Source of the DNA: Granulicella sp. 5B5
Lineage (GTDB): Bacteria; Acidobacteriota; Terriglobia; Terriglobales; Acidobacteriaceae
Length of the DNA stretch: 64,000 bases
Assembly (NCBI RefSeq): GCF_014083945.1
Contig: NZ_CP046444.1
Location: 1,674,001-1,738,000, forward strand
Direction: 5' to 3'
A model generated the notes under the pieces. It was not told the origin of the DNA. It ran no database searches and saw only the letters and a list, made by a program, of their open reading frames with translations. Made by a program: the position numbers and the translations under genes. This document shows, in pieces, positions 29,394 through 37,195 of this stretch (its first letter is position 1; each line of letters begins with the position of its first letter).

Positions 29394-30096
29394 CCTCCTG
29401 CCACTTGGGTTCGGCGCGGAGTTTCTTCATGAGGTCTTCGAGGCGCTGGCCGCGCTGTGACGTGAAGATGCGGTCGGTTGCGACGAACTCCGCGATGCGG
29501 TCGATGCGGAAGGTGCGGAAGTCGTTGCGCATCTCGCACCAGGCGGCGAGCGTCCAGACGCCGGACCAGAAGGTGAGCGCGAGTGGGCGCACGGTGCGGT
29601 GCTCGCCGCGGGACTCGTCCTCGCCGAGGCGTGTGTAGCGGAAGGCGAGAACGGTGCGGTTGAGGCAGCCTTTGTGCAGTGCGTCGAGCAGCTTGCGCTG
29701 CGACATGGTCATCTTGAAGCCTGGGGCGTAGAGCGCGATGGCGTCGAGGCGCGAGGCTAGCTCTGGCGGCAAAACAGCTTCGATGCGGGCGAGCGCGGAG
29801 TTGGCGGCGGCGACGTTTTCCGCGCCTCCCCAGGCTTTGACGAGGCGAGCGCCGAGCACGAGGGCCGTGAGTTCTTCGGGTGTGAACATGAGCGGGGGCA
29901 GGTCGAAGTCGCGGCGCAGCGTGTAGCCGACGCCGGCCTCGCCTTCGATGGGCTGACCGGCGAGCTGGAGATCGCGCACGTCGCGGTAGATGGTGCGCTC
30001 GGAGACCTGGAGCCGCTCCGCCAGCGCGCGGGCAGTCTTCAGGCGTCCGGAGCGCAGCATCTGGACGATGCGAAACAGACGGTCGGCTCGCCGCAT
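29371..30096 (-). CDS. HTH-WYL transcriptional regulator (YafY family)
   Basis: A 241-aa regulator with an N-terminal DeoR-like helix-turn-helix (RLFRIVQMLRSGRLKTARAL, then LQVSERTIYRDVRDLQLAG) and a WYL ligand-sensing domain (VLAFRYTRLGEDESRGEHRT, VRPLALTFWSGVWTLAAWCE, RTFRIDRI). YafY-type regulators often control an adjacent VOC gene, and one lies just upstream on the same strand (30123-30503). Confidence 0.87.
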   Translation of the reverse strand: MRRADRLFRIVQMLRSGRLKTARALAERLQVSERTIYRDVRDLQLAGQPIEGEAGVGYTLRRDFDLPPLMFTPEELTALVLGARLVKAWGGAENVAAANSALARIEAVLPPELASRLDAIALYAPGFKMTMSQRKLLDALHKGCLNRTVLAFRYTRLGEDESRGEHRTVRPLALTFWSGVWTLAAWCEMRNDFRTFRIDRIAEFVATDRIFTSQRGQRLEDLMKKLRAEPKWQEATRSRLE

Positions 30097-30122
30097 TAGG
30101 CTCCTTTGTGATTGGGACCAGC

Positions 30123-30503
30123 TTAGAATAGGCTGCTGTGCAGGCCGACGTGGTTGCCCTCGGAGTCCTGCACGCAGGCGTAGAAGCCGAAGCCGCCGGG
30201 GATCTCGGTGCGCGGCACGAGGACCTTGACGCCGAGCTTTTCTGCGCGCTTGAGAGAGGCGTCGAGCTTGCCCTCGGCGTTGAGGTAGACGAGTGCCCCG
30301 GCGTTCGAGGGCTTGTGGCCTTCGCGCTGCACAATGCAGCCGCCTACGCCGCCCTGCTCAATGGGGAACATGTTGCAGGGCTCGGGGCCGGGAAACGCGC
30401 GCAGCTTGACGTCCAGCAGCGACTCGTAAAACTCGGTGGCCCGCTTGAAATTGGAGGTTGGAATCTCAAACCACGTGACGGCGTTGCTCTCAAACTTGCT
30501 CAT
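30123..30503 (-). CDS. VOC-family protein, partner of the WYL regulator
   Basis: A 126-aa vicinal-oxygen-chelate domain protein: AVTWFEIPTSNFKRATEFYE, FPIEQGGVGGCIVQREGH, and GFYACVQDSEGNHVGLHSSL at the C-terminus. GGAGAG lies upstream of the ATG at 30503. It sits 26 bp upstream of the YafY-like regulator in the same direction, a recurrent gene pair. The reaction is unknown. Confidence 0.82.
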   Translation of the reverse strand: MSKFESNAVTWFEIPTSNFKRATEFYESLLDVKLRAFPGPEPCNMFPIEQGGVGGCIVQREGHKPSNAGALVYLNAEGKLDASLKRAEKLGVKVLVPRTEIPGGFGFYACVQDSEGNHVGLHSSLF

Positions 30504-30558
30504 GGGTGTCTCTCCTTCTGCGATGTGTGCGACAACTACACAGGCAGAGTAGAAAACT

Positions 30559-30584
30559 CCTCCTGACAGCATAGTGTCAGGAGG
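30559..30584 (-). terminator. Terminator of dnaB
   Basis: Arms CCTCCTGACA (30559-30568) and TGTCAGGAGG (30575-30584) form a 10-bp stem. On the minus strand AGTTTTCT follows. It lies 21 nt after the dnaB stop. A third copy of TGTCAGGAGG at 30586-30595 could compete for pairing. Confidence 0.72.
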
Positions 30585-30604
30585 TTGTCAGGAGGGCAAG
30601 TTTT

Positions 30605-31999
30605 TTAGTAGGCGTCGCCGCCAGTGTCAGCGTGGGTGGTGTCGAGGTTTTCGAAGCGGGTGAAGTCTGAGAGATAGGCGAGCTTAACCGTGCCGGTGGG
30701 GCCGTTACGCTGCTTGGCGATGATGATCTCGGCCTGCCCCTTGATGTCTTCGTTCTCGCGGTCGTAGTACTCCTCGCGGTGGATGAAGGCGACGACGTCG
30801 GCATCCTGCTCGATGGAGCCGGATTCGCGGAGATCGCTGAGGAGCGGCTTCTTGTCGCCGGTGCGCTGTTCACTGCCACGCGAGAGCTGCGAGAGCGCGA
30901 TGACGGGCACACCGAGTTCCTTCGCCAGCGCCTTGAGCCCGCGCGAGATGGCGCTGACCTCCTGCGTGCGGTTTTCAGAGCCCTTGCCGCCAGACTTAGG
31001 GCCGGTCATCAGTTGGAGATAGTCGATGACGATGAGGTCTAGTGCGCCCTCCTGCTGGCGCAGGCGGCGGGCCTTCGCGCGCATCTCCGCGAGCGTGATG
31101 CCGGGGGTGTCGTCGACGAACATCTTGGAGCTCATGAGGCGGTCAAGCGCGGCGATGAGCTTGCCCTTGTCTTCGCGCGGGATGAAGCCGGTCTGCAACT
31201 TGCGGCTGCCGACCATCGCTTCTGAGGCGAGCATGCGTCGGAGGAGCGACTCCTTCGACATTTCGAGTGAGAAGACCGCAACGACCTTCTGATCGCGGAC
31301 GGCGCAGTTCTGGGCGATGTTGATGGCCCACGCTGTTTTGCCCATGGAAGGGCGCGCGGCGATGATGATGAGCTCGGAGTTCTGGAGGCCCGAGGTCATC
31401 TTGTCGAACTCAATGTAGTGCGTGGCGAGACCGGTGACCTCGCGGCCCTGCTCGTAGAGAGCGTCGATGGAGCCGAAGGAGTTGGCGACGATCTCGGGAA
31501 TGCCGGAGAAGCCGCGCTGGATAGCGGAGTCCGCGACCTCAGCGAGCTTGGCTTCGACGTTCGAGAGAACGACGGTGGCGTCTTCGCTCTGGTCGCTGGC
31601 GGCGACCATGCCTTCGTTGAAGATGCCGAGAAGCTGGCGGAGGAGGCTCTTGTCCTTGACGATGCGGACGTAGCTCTCGATGTTGGGATTGCGTGGGATG
31701 CCCTCGGTGAGGAATGAGAGGTAGGCCGCGCCGCCGATGGAGTCGAGCTCGCGACGCTTGGAGAGAGCATCCATGACGGTGATGAGATCGACGGCATGGC
31801 CGATGGCCATGAGGTCCACCATCACACGGTAGATGCGCTGGTGCGAGTCGAGCATGAAATCTTCAGCATGCAGCTTCGCGGTAGCATCGGTGATCGCGAC
31901 CGCGTCGAGCAGCATCGCGCCGAGGACGGTGATTTCGGTCTGCACGGATGCGGGCAGTCCGTTGTCCATCGGGTCGGGCATTGCGTGGAGGGCTGACAA
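30605..31999 (-). CDS. dnaB: Replicative DNA helicase DnaB
   Basis: A 464-aa hexameric helicase. The N-terminal domain (PASVQTEITVLGAMLLDAVA to about 170) binds primase, and the RecA-like domain carries Walker A ARPSMGKTAWAINIAQN, Walker B LDLIVIDYLQLM and the SRDnaB motif region VIALSQLSRGSEQR. The start is TTG at 31999 with AGGAG 8 nt upstream; ATG at 31981 is the alternative. No intein is present. It is monocistronic with its own terminator. Confidence 0.96.
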   Translation of the reverse strand: MSALHAMPDPMDNGLPASVQTEITVLGAMLLDAVAITDATAKLHAEDFMLDSHQRIYRVMVDLMAIGHAVDLITVMDALSKRRELDSIGGAAYLSFLTEGIPRNPNIESYVRIVKDKSLLRQLLGIFNEGMVAASDQSEDATVVLSNVEAKLAEVADSAIQRGFSGIPEIVANSFGSIDALYEQGREVTGLATHYIEFDKMTSGLQNSELIIIAARPSMGKTAWAINIAQNCAVRDQKVVAVFSLEMSKESLLRRMLASEAMVGSRKLQTGFIPREDKGKLIAALDRLMSSKMFVDDTPGITLAEMRAKARRLRQQEGALDLIVIDYLQLMTGPKSGGKGSENRTQEVSAISRGLKALAKELGVPVIALSQLSRGSEQRTGDKKPLLSDLRESGSIEQDADVVAFIHREEYYDRENEDIKGQAEIIIAKQRNGPTGTVKLAYLSDFTRFENLDTTHADTGGDAY

Positions 32000-32157
32000 C
32001 TGAATTACTCCTAATAGACGGGCTCTCTAAGTTTCCGACCTACCACAAAGGCTGAGGAAAAGCCCCTGTGAGCTTGTTGGAAAAAGAGAGGAAAACAAGC
32101 ACTAAAACTACAGCGGCGACCCGAAGGCCGCCGCCATTCTTCTGCTAAGTCTCTGAG
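32000..32157. other. Intergenic, dnaB upstream region
   Basis: There is no gene. An imperfect hairpin with arms GCTTGTT (32072-32078) and AACAAGC (32094-32100), and a GC-rich dyad near 32110-32135 that could terminate the aminotransferase gene, are the only structures seen. Confidence 0.4.
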
Positions 32158-33336
32158 CTACTTCGCCGCTGTCCGCTCCGCGTAGACCTTTTGCGCTGCG
32201 ATGAGGCCGTCGCCGAACTTAGCGCCGAGCTGAGGGAGTGACTTGACGACAACCTGCTCCAGAGCGCCGATGAGGGCGATGGTGTCCATGTAGTCGAAGA
32301 AGCCGAGGTGGGCGATGCGGAAGATCTGGCCCTTCATCTCGCCCTGACCGTTGGTGATGATGGCTGCAAAGCGCGACTTCAGCTCCTTCACGATCAGGCC
32401 CGAGTCCACACCTTCCGGCGCGAGGACTGCCGTTGCGGCTGCACCGGGCGAGTTGGTGAAGAGCTTGAAGCCCATCGCTTCCACGGCTGCGCGCGTCATC
32501 GCGGCGATCGTTTCGGCGTTGTCCACCAACTTCTTGCGGCCCTCTACCAGATTGCCGTCCGCTTGCGCTGCGATCCAGTCTAGTGCCGCGCCGAGAGCAG
32601 CGATCAATGCGACTGCCGGTGTGTAGGCGCTCTCGCCGTTCTTCGCGTTCTTGCGCTCCTTGCGGAGGTCGAAGTAGTAGCGCGGGTTGTGCGTGGCTTC
32701 CATGCGGTCCCAGGCGCGGTCGCTGACGGCGAGGTAGCTGAGGCCAGGCGGGATCATGACTGCCTTCTGCGAGCCGCCGATCAGCACATCGACGCCCCAG
32801 GCGTCCATGTCCAGCGTGCTGGTGCCGAGGCCGGTGATGCCGTCGACGATCAGCAGGGCTTCGCTCTTCTGGTCCTTGAGCAGCTTGGAGATCGCCTCTA
32901 CATCGTGGCGCGCGCCGGTGGAGGTCTCGTTCGCCTGCAGGAAGACGCAGCGGGTCTCGGGCTTGAGTGCGGCCTTGACTTCATCAAGGTCGAAGGTCTG
33001 GCCGTAGGGCTTGCTGACCAAGTCGACCTCGCAGCCGAAGGCCTTGCACAGGCCGCTCCAGCGCTCGCCGAACTTGCCGGCGCTGAGCACGAGCACGCGG
33101 TCGCCCGGCGAGGTGAGGTTCGAGACCGAAGCCTCCATGGCGCCCGAGCCCGACGACGAGAGGATGATCACATCGTTCTTTGTGCCGACAAACTCTTTGA
33201 GCTGTGCGAGCACGCGGGTGTACAGCGCGCGAAACTCCGGCGTGCGGTGGTGAATATCGGCCGCAGCCATCGCGAACTGCGCTGCAGGAAGAAGAGGTGT
33301 GGGTCCCGGCGTAAAGAGGCGTGTCTTCCGAATCAT
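32158..33336 (-). CDS. Class V aminotransferase (alanine-glyoxylate/serine-pyruvate type)
   Basis: A 392-aa PLP enzyme of the AGAT/purine-catabolism aminotransferase group. N-terminus RKTRLFTPGPTPLLPAAQFA with HHRTPEFRALY, PLP-phosphate contacts SSSGSGAMEA, the cofactor Asp in LLIVDGITGLG and the Schiff-base Lys in LIGGSQKAVMIPPGL. It likely converts serine or alanine with glyoxylate or pyruvate. The ATG at 33336 has GGAGA upstream. Longer open sequence to 33480 is rejected. It is divergent from the barrel protein at 33523. Confidence 0.9.
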   Translation of the reverse strand: MIRKTRLFTPGPTPLLPAAQFAMAAADIHHRTPEFRALYTRVLAQLKEFVGTKNDVIILSSSGSGAMEASVSNLTSPGDRVLVLSAGKFGERWSGLCKAFGCEVDLVSKPYGQTFDLDEVKAALKPETRCVFLQANETSTGARHDVEAISKLLKDQKSEALLIVDGITGLGTSTLDMDAWGVDVLIGGSQKAVMIPPGLSYLAVSDRAWDRMEATHNPRYYFDLRKERKNAKNGESAYTPAVALIAALGAALDWIAAQADGNLVEGRKKLVDNAETIAAMTRAAVEAMGFKLFTNSPGAAATAVLAPEGVDSGLIVKELKSRFAAIITNGQGEMKGQIFRIAHLGFFDYMDTIALIGALEQVVVKSLPQLGAKFGDGLIAAQKVYAERTAAK

Positions 33337-33522
33337 ATGTCTCCATTGTATCGGCTGTCGGCGGCGCTTGTATCGCTGCTGGCAGCGCTCCGCTTGCGGC
33401 CTCTTCACGAAGAGTTCATCCCATTGCGGAACAGCGAAGAAAATAGGCGGGCGACTTGCCTCACGACCTGTGCATCCCAATGTGAGGACGCGAATCCCGT
33501 TTTCTTCCTAAGGAATGCGATC

Positions 33523-34401
33523 TTGAAAATCCAACCCTTCGCTGTAGTGTCGTTTATCGCGATCGTTGTCTTCTCTGTAAACCACGCGGCAGCACAAGAT
33601 TCGACCTCACCCGCGTCAGGCCCTGCGCCCGCAACGGCCTCCAACTTCAGCTCATCGAACGTTCTGCCCGAGGGGCCCTCCGTTGCCGACAGCCGCGGCC
33701 AGGAACAGGCTGGGCCCGACCGAGAAACTGCGATGCGTCCCTTCTCTGCGCTTGGGGTCGATGTGAAGTTCGGTGTTGGCGGCATCGGGTTCGACGTCGC
33801 TACGCCGCTGGTGGCGAAGCTCAATCTGCGCGGTGGCGCCAGCTTCTTCTCCTATACAGTCAATAACCTGAGTGAGGACGGCTTCAACATCGACGGCACC
33901 CTCACCTTCCGCTCCGTCAATGCCAGCCTGGATTGGTATCCATTCCACAATGGCTTCCGCATCAGCCCAGGAGTCACGCTGTACAACGGCAATCGCTTCA
34001 GCGGCAACGCCTTCGTTCCCCCCGGTGACACCATTACCCTGAACGATACCGACTACACCAGTTCGCCCACTGACCCGCTCGTCGCGGCCTTCAGCAACCA
34101 GAACAACCGCTTTGGCAATGCGGTGGCGCCGAGCATTACAACAGGTTGGGGCAACATTGTGCCGCGCGCACGAGGCAGCCACTGGAGCGTTCCGTTCGAG
34201 ATCGGTTTTCAGTACATCTCTCCTCCTAAAGTGCTGCTGAACCTCACCGGCACGGCATGCAGCTCCGATGGCTGCGGCGATGTGCAGAGCGATCCCACGA
34301 CGCAGGCTAACGTCCTGGCGCAACAGAACATCATCAACAGCGATATTTACGAGCTGCGCTTCTATCCCATCGTCTCTATCGGCGTGGGTTACAAGTTTTA
34401 G
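33523..34401 (+). CDS. Outer-membrane beta-barrel protein, unknown function
   Basis: A 292-aa exported protein. TTG at 33523 (AAGGA upstream) gives the signal peptide KIQPFAVVSFIAIVVFSVNH, cleaved near AAAQ. After a Ser/Pro-rich linker it consists of alternating strands (LRGGASFFSYTVNN, FRSVNASLDWYPFHNGFRIS) and ends in YPIVSIGVGYKF, a barrel C-terminus with terminal Phe. A strand hairpin contains two Cys (TACSSDGCGD). No named family recognised. Confidence 0.68.
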   Translation: MKIQPFAVVSFIAIVVFSVNHAAAQDSTSPASGPAPATASNFSSSNVLPEGPSVADSRGQEQAGPDRETAMRPFSALGVDVKFGVGGIGFDVATPLVAKLNLRGGASFFSYTVNNLSEDGFNIDGTLTFRSVNASLDWYPFHNGFRISPGVTLYNGNRFSGNAFVPPGDTITLNDTDYTSSPTDPLVAAFSNQNNRFGNAVAPSITTGWGNIVPRARGSHWSVPFEIGFQYISPPKVLLNLTGTACSSDGCGDVQSDPTTQANVLAQQNIINSDIYELRFYPIVSIGVGYKF

Positions 34402-34515
34402 CGCCGGTCTGCAGCGCACGCGCACCGCAGGCATACTTTGTGTGCGTGGGGGCTGCGGGTTCCGTTATAGCGCTTCCCTCTTCGTTTACTCTGGAAGATG
34501 AACAGGAGAGAAACG

Positions 34516-34992
34516 ATGGCAACGATCGGCGATCAGCTTGGCAAGGACATCATCACGGCAATGAAAGCCAAGGAGGGCGACAAGCTCACGACCCTGCGCA
34601 TGGTGAAGGCCGCGTTCAAGAGCAAGGAGATCGACAAGCGCGAGCCGCTGACCGATGCGGAGGAGCAGGCCATTGTGACCACCATGTTGAAGCAGCGGCG
34701 TGAGTCGGTGGAGCAGTTCACCAAGGGAGGCCGGCCCGAGCTTGCAGCGAAGGAGCAGGTGGAGATCGCACTGATCGACTCCTACATGCCCCAGGCTGCG
34801 GGTGAAGACGAGATTCGCGCCATCATTACTGCTGCGGTCGATCAGGTAGCCGCCAACAACGGCGGCACGCGCCCCAGCCAGCGCGATATGGGCGCAGTGA
34901 TGAAGGTTGCCCAACAGCATATTCTGGCGAGCGGCATCCGCGCCGATGGCAGGCTGGTGAGCGAGATCGTGAAAGCCGAGCTGGTGAAGTAG
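34516..34992 (+). CDS. yqeY: GatB/YqeY domain protein
   Basis: A 158-aa YqeY-family protein (the tRNA-binding tail domain of GatB as a free protein). Signature: IGDQLGKDIITAMKAKEGDK, LRMVKAAFKSKEIDKREPLT and the C-terminal SQRDMGAVMKVAQ. AGGAGAG precedes the ATG at 34516. Its role is unclear; it may act on tRNA-dependent amidation. The stop abuts the stop of the convergent gene at 34993 with no spacer. Confidence 0.92.
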   Translation: MATIGDQLGKDIITAMKAKEGDKLTTLRMVKAAFKSKEIDKREPLTDAEEQAIVTTMLKQRRESVEQFTKGGRPELAAKEQVEIALIDSYMPQAAGEDEIRAIITAAVDQVAANNGGTRPSQRDMGAVMKVAQQHILASGIRADGRLVSEIVKAELVK

Positions 34993-36375
34993 TTACCGCA
35001 GTCTGAAGCGCACGAACAGAACTTCTCCTGTGGGCGTGGTGCCGTACGCCGCCTGCAGTACCTGTGGTGTGCGGTAGAGCGTGAACTGTGCTCCAGGCGC
35101 GGCGAGGACGTGTGGGCCTAACGCGAAGTCGCGGTCGTAACCGAAGCTATAGGCGGCCACGTGCCCGATGGGCGACTCGGCGAAGCCCGCGGGGAGAGCT
35201 TGGCCGGGTGTGAGCAGCAGCTCGTTGGAGCGGCCTGCGTTCTCCATGCGCGTCCAGATGTAGTTCTTTGCAGCGAAGTGCAGCAGTGCTTCGAGAAGAT
35301 AGCTGTTCTCTTTGCTCTGGTCGGCGAGGGATTTTGTGCGTCCCCAGACAGCGGTGGCGGAGAGATCGGTGCGCGGCTCGGCTTCCATGGACATTGCTGG
35401 CAGGTCTTTTGCGCCAGAGGACATGCCGGGCATGGATGCCATGTCCATTCTGCTCATGCCGTCCATCTTCATACTTTGGCGCGAGAAGGTGTGGTGGTAC
35501 ATCACGCTCGCGGTCTGTCGCTGTTGGTCTTCGCCGGGATACAAGGCCTCTGGCGAGTGAATGTGCGCCGCCGAGTACTGCGCGGTCCAGTCGGCAGTTG
35601 GCGAGACGGTGAGACGACCCGCCGCGGAGTCGATGTTGTGTCCGTTGGGAGAGGGTTGAAACGCCCAGCGGTGTTCGTCGGGCTCGCCGCCGTGGAAGCC
35701 CGAGAGCTCCGCGCGCACCCACTTGTAGGTGAAGCCGCCGGTGACGACGTTGAAGGCGATGTGAGTTGAGTCTTCCTGATGATGACCGAGCGCGGCGATG
35801 GGGTCTTCGCTGGCCGACTGACGATGTGGGTAGGCCGTTGGGCCCACAGCCGGGTCGCCGACGGGCGCAGCGTACAGACTCAGCAGCGCGTTCTTGCCGA
35901 GCGGGAGATCGTAGAGCGCAGCGACCTCCATGAAGAAGTCGTGGGGATGTTGGCCGTCGACGATGGGTGTTCCGTAGGCTGTTTCGCCCTGCTGGAAGAG
36001 CTCCGGGAAGTTGCGGCGGCCGACGGTGGCGGGTTCGAGTGAGAGCATGGTGCGCACCGTGAGCACGCCAGCGCCGAGTTTGTGCTGCGCCATTGGCATG
36101 ATCCAGTTGGTGGAGAAGAACGCATCACGGTTGCGCGGCGAGTTGGCCTGCTGCTGCGTGTTCGCTGCGAAGCCGTTGCCGTGCAGCATCAGCCGCCAGC
36201 CGTTGCGGTCGGTCATCATCATCGGCACCGATGTGCTCGCTGGCTCGATGCTTGTGCCCGAGCTGCCGTGCTGCTCTTCGGCTTCGATCAATGTCTTCGC
36301 GCTCATCGACATCTGCGCATGCAGCAGCGTTGGCGCAACCGCCAATAGACACACAACCCACCTTGAAACCTTCAT
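34993..36375 (-). CDS. His/Met-rich envelope protein in a candidate metal-response operon
   Basis: A 460-aa exported protein with a signal peptide (KVSRWVVCLLAVAPTLLHAQ). The mature part is rich in Met and His: MSMSAK at its start, PMMMTDRNGWRLMLHGNG, DGQHPHDFFMEVAALYD, ALGHHQEDSTHIAF, and a Met-rich loop near 300 (MKMDGMSRMDMASMPGM). Alternating strands and the C-terminal VLFVRFRLR suggest an outer-membrane barrel. No family name recognised; the Met motifs resemble copper-handling proteins. It starts 35 nt after the ECF sigma gene, with GGAAGG upstream, so it is probably co-transcribed and could be a target of that sigma factor. Confidence 0.7.
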   Translation of the reverse strand: MKVSRWVVCLLAVAPTLLHAQMSMSAKTLIEAEEQHGSSGTSIEPASTSVPMMMTDRNGWRLMLHGNGFAANTQQQANSPRNRDAFFSTNWIMPMAQHKLGAGVLTVRTMLSLEPATVGRRNFPELFQQGETAYGTPIVDGQHPHDFFMEVAALYDLPLGKNALLSLYAAPVGDPAVGPTAYPHRQSASEDPIAALGHHQEDSTHIAFNVVTGGFTYKWVRAELSGFHGGEPDEHRWAFQPSPNGHNIDSAAGRLTVSPTADWTAQYSAAHIHSPEALYPGEDQQRQTASVMYHHTFSRQSMKMDGMSRMDMASMPGMSSGAKDLPAMSMEAEPRTDLSATAVWGRTKSLADQSKENSYLLEALLHFAAKNYIWTRMENAGRSNELLLTPGQALPAGFAESPIGHVAAYSFGYDRDFALGPHVLAAPGAQFTLYRTPQVLQAAYGTTPTGEVLFVRFRLR

Positions 36376-36410
36376 GCACTCACACCTTCCGTGGCCCGTA
36401 CAACATTTTG

Positions 36411-36971
36411 TTAGACCTGACTTACGTCAGGCCGTTTGCATATGCAATCGAGACACGCATGCACAGAACACGCACCGCAGAAGCGCGCCAGCTCCTTGCG
36501 CAGCGCTGCCCTTGCGCGATGTGCGCGTACGGCCGCGTTGCCCGTAGATAGCCCGTGCCGACGCGCGTACTCACCGAGTGACGCTTCATCGAGGTCCACC
36601 TCGCGCAGCACCTCGGCATAGGCCGGGCGCAGCATGGGCAGCACGTGTGCGATGCACCCGCAGACGAACTTCTGCGTGGAAGGGTCTGCAGTTGAGGGCT
36701 CCTCGCTGCCGAGCTCCACTGCGAGCCTGCTCAGCGCGCCGCTCTCCGTGGTGCTGCGGCGGTGGTGGTCGATGACCGCGTTGCGCAGCACGCTGTAGAA
36801 CCACGCTGTTGCAGACTGTTCCTCACGGAGCGAACCCATATGCTCCAATGCGCGCATGTACGCCGCCTGCAGAATGTCTTCTGCAAGCGCGCGGTCGCCG
36901 ACGCGCCGCTGCACGAAGCCGAGAAAGCTCGCGCGGCGCTCCAGCAGGGTTGTGAGGCTCTGTGTGCTCAT
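36411..36971 (-). CDS. ECF sigma factor with Cys-rich C-terminus (CorE/ECF44-like)
   Basis: A protein of about 186 aa. Region 2 is SFLGFVQRRVGDRALAEDIL with QAAYMRALEH and WFYSVLRNAVIDHHRR; region 4 is LPMLRPAYAEVLREVDLDEA with NAAVRAHRARAALRKEL. A CxC pair (Cys104, Cys106) lies in the region 2-4 linker, and the tail holds Cys165, 168, 173, 176 and 178. That linker CxC plus Cys-rich tail is the hallmark of CorE-type metal-sensing sigma factors, which need no anti-sigma factor. The start is uncertain: the ATG at 36971 lacks a good ribosome-binding site and may be coupled to the small gene ending at 37019. Confidence 0.82.
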   Translation of the reverse strand: MSTQSLTTLLERRASFLGFVQRRVGDRALAEDILQAAYMRALEHMGSLREEQSATAWFYSVLRNAVIDHHRRSTTESGALSRLAVELGSEEPSTADPSTQKFVCGCIAHVLPMLRPAYAEVLREVDLDEASLGEYARRHGLSTGNAAVRAHRARAALRKELARFCGACSVHACLDCICKRPDVSQV

Positions 36972-37018
36972 GGCGTGTGCGGCGGCGAGGCGCTTACCGC
37001 GCCCCGTCGTCTCCTGTT

Positions 37019-37099
37019 TTAGCAGCACGGACAGCCGGGCCCCTCGCACTCGGGGCAGTTGCACTCAGGACAGCATGAGCAGGCACAATGGTTCTTCAT
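37019..37099 (-). CDS. 26-aa metallothionein-like Cys-rich peptide
   Basis: A short gene with ATG at 37099 and TAA at 37019-37021, preceded by AAGGGAG at ideal spacing. The product has 26 residues, 10 of them Cys (5, 7, 9, 10, 13, 15, 18, 23, 25, 26), in CxC, CC and PEC patterns with a His before the first Cys, and no aromatic residue. Such density implies thiolate binding of soft metals (Cu, Zn or Cd). It lies directly upstream of the CorE-like sigma gene, so it may be a buffer or sensor within that circuit. No homologue is recalled. It is too short for most gene finders. Confidence 0.7.
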   Translation of the reverse strand: MKNHCACSCCPECNCPECEGPGCPCC

Positions 37100-37133
37100 C
37101 GTTCGTCTCCCTTCATCCCTTCAGATGACGTTC

Positions 37134-37155
37134 TGATCGCGAAGATGCGCGATCA
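37134..37155. promoter_or_regulatory. Inverted repeat upstream of the Cys-rich peptide gene
   Basis: Arms TGATCGCG (37134-37141) and CGCGATCA (37148-37155) are perfect with a 6-nt centre. The repeat lies between the amidase stop (37196) and the peptide start (37099), so it may be an operator or, without a T-tract, a weak terminator of the amidase gene. Confidence 0.4.
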
Positions 37156-37195
37156 TACCTAGAGACGCAGCGGTGGCGAACCCATTACACCTCGG

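Noticed and set aside
32689-33522. Upstream extension of the beta-barrel protein gene
   Set aside because: It is antisense to the aminotransferase gene; the signal peptide starts at 33523.
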